In this document: positions 21,573-22,456 of the stretch, piece by piece
How positions within the stretch are numbered: position 1 is the stretch's first letter
Layout: every line of letters starts with the position of its first letter
DNA from: JALOOE01 sp964423545
Lineage (GTDB): Bacteria; Chloroflexota; Anaerolineae; CG2-30-64-16
Direction: 5' to 3'
Length of the DNA stretch: 22,456 nucleotides
Assembly (NCBI GenBank): GCA_964423545.1
Contig: CAYRFV010000060.1
Coordinates: 1-22,456 of the forward strand
Translations under genes and position numbers: made by a program
Notes under the pieces: model-generated
Database searches by the model: none
What the model was told of the DNA's origin: nothing
Seen by the model: only the letters and a program-made list of their open reading frames with translations

Positions 21573-22456
21573 ATGTTCGCCTATATCCTGCGCCGCGTTC
21601 TGTTGATGATCCCGATGCTTCTGCTGATTTCGATCGTCTCTTTCGTCGCCATCCAGCTCCCGCCCGGCGATTACCTGACCTCTTATGTGGCAGGGCTGCG
21701 CACCATGGGCGAAAACATAGACCAGGAGCAGATCGACAATCTCCGGGAGCGCTACGGGCTGGGCGAGCCGATCTACGTGCAGTACGTCAAGTGGATCAGC
21801 GGCATCCTGTTGCGCGGCGACTGGGGCCAGTCCATGGAGTGGCAGAAGCCGGTGAAGGAGCTGATCGGCGAGCGCATTCTGCTGACGGTCGTGCTCTCTC
21901 TGGTCTCGCTGATGGTCAGCTGGTTCGTGGCGATCCCGGTGGGGGTCTATTCGGCCACGCACCAGTACTCGATCCCCGACTACGTCATGTCGATCATCAG
22001 CTTCATCGGCGTGGGGGTGCCTGGCTTTCTGCTGGCGCTGATCGTCATGTACTTTGCGCAGAGCCAACTTGGCATGAACGTGGGGGGGCTCTTCTCGGAG
22101 CAGTACATCAATGCGCCCTGGAGCGTCGACCGGGTGATCGACATGGCGAAGCACCTTTGGATTCCGGTCGTGATTCTGGCCATCGAGGGCACCGCGGGGA
22201 GCATCCGCACCACGCGGGCGAACCTGCTGGATGAGCTCAACAAGCCCTACGTCGAGCTGGCGCGCGCCAAGGGTTTGAACGAATGGAAGCTGATCTGGAA
22301 ATATCCCGTGCGCATCGCCCTGAATCCCTTTTTCAGCACGGTCGGCTGGTCGCTGGCCAGCCTCATCTCGGGGGCGACTCTGATTTCGGTGGTGCTCAGC
22401 CTGCAGACGACCGGACCGATGCAGCTTCGGGCGCTGACGACGCAGGACATGTATCT
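21573..22456 (+). CDS. OppB/DppB-type ABC transporter permease, 3' end outside window
   Basis: 294 complete codons are visible, open to the right edge. The start is ATG 21573 with GGAGG (21562-21566) 6 nt upstream. The first residues, MFAYILRRVLLMIPMLLLIS, form the first TM of OppB-type permeases. The ERYGLGEPIYVQYVKWISGI and GDWGQSM stretches are typical of the periplasmic N-terminal region. The coupling (EAA) loop reads VELARAKGLNEWKLIWKYPV. At least five TM segments are visible. It is the first of the expected permease pair and forms the membrane channel with the ATPase and binding protein upstream. A G7 run (22082-22088) lies inside. Confidence 0.9.
   Translation, partial: MFAYILRRVLLMIPMLLLISIVSFVAIQLPPGDYLTSYVAGLRTMGENIDQEQIDNLRERYGLGEPIYVQYVKWISGILLRGDWGQSMEWQKPVKELIGERILLTVVLSLVSLMVSWFVAIPVGVYSATHQYSIPDYVMSIISFIGVGVPGFLLALIVMYFAQSQLGMNVGGLFSEQYINAPWSVDRVIDMAKHLWIPVVILAIEGTAGSIRTTRANLLDELNKPYVELARAKGLNEWKLIWKYPVRIALNPFFSTVGWSLASLISGATLISVVLSLQTTGPMQLRALTTQDMY

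Noticed and set aside
18096..22154. Very long minus-strand open frame (over 1300 codons) antisense to the transporter genes
   Set aside because: It is a mirror of GC-rich coding DNA: it runs through the N gap, is rich in His/Arg/Gln/Leu low-complexity, and lies opposite genes with full family motifs and ribosome sites.

Overview
The window is GC-rich, gene-dense and almost entirely plus-strand. It looks like a Chloroflexota genome (Anaerolineae or Caldilineae-like). That assignment is an inference from a Tad pilus locus carrying a TPR/TolB-propeller protein, a Tat-exported solute-binding lipoprotein with a Thr-Lys-Ala-Pro-Glu rich linker, and a soluble LacI-type-sensor hybrid histidine kinase. 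No rRNA, tRNA or housekeeping marker is present to confirm it. Ten Ns at 18157-18166 show a draft assembly.

Region 1 (1-8365) is a Tad (tight adherence, type IVc) pilus operon. An extended -10 promoter (284-311) and a ~300-nt hairpin-rich leader precede cpaB, cpaE, tadB, tadC, a large TPR / single-TM / TolB-propeller gene, tadE, and a tadG-like gene with a von Willebrand A domain. A perfect 12-bp hairpin closes the operon. The motor ATPase (tadA/cpaF), the Flp pilin and the prepilin peptidase are absent from the window.

Region 2 (8404-9225) has its own promoter. It encodes two P-II-like cyclic-di-AMP receptor (DarA/PstA, DUF970) domains in one reading frame, with an intact internal Shine-Dalgarno and ATG in front of the second domain.

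Region 3 (9307-13598) is a sugar-acid and pectin-related block. It holds two tandem, non-identical mandelate-racemase-type enolases, a convergent small PsbP/DUF1795-like gene, and a GH105 unsaturated rhamnogalacturonyl hydrolase. The small gene and the GH105 gene are driven by two interlocked divergent promoters.

Region 4 (13661-22456) is a sensory and uptake block. It begins with a 1241-residue protein that has no visible membrane segment: LacI-type ligand-binding domain, GAF, histidine kinase, degenerate receiver, receiver and AraC DNA-binding domain. A single-domain receiver follows, whose stop codon overlaps an array of in-frame ATG-containing 18-bp repeats leading into an OppF-like ABC ATPase. 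A Tat lipoprotein solute-binding protein and an OppB-like permease cut by the window edge complete the block. The ATPase gene is interrupted only by an assembly artefact. A plausible working model is that the hybrid kinase senses an internal sugar or uronate and controls oligosaccharide uptake, GH105 cleavage and sugar-acid dehydration.

The strongest candidates for something new are the membrane-free LacI/HK/REC/AraC one-protein phosphorelay with a possible 21-bp-phased operator just downstream, and the nested tandem c-di-AMP receptor. Next come a G10 tract in the tadG-like gene that could make the surface protein phase-variable, and a palindromic heptapeptide repeat expansion at the end of the first enolase.
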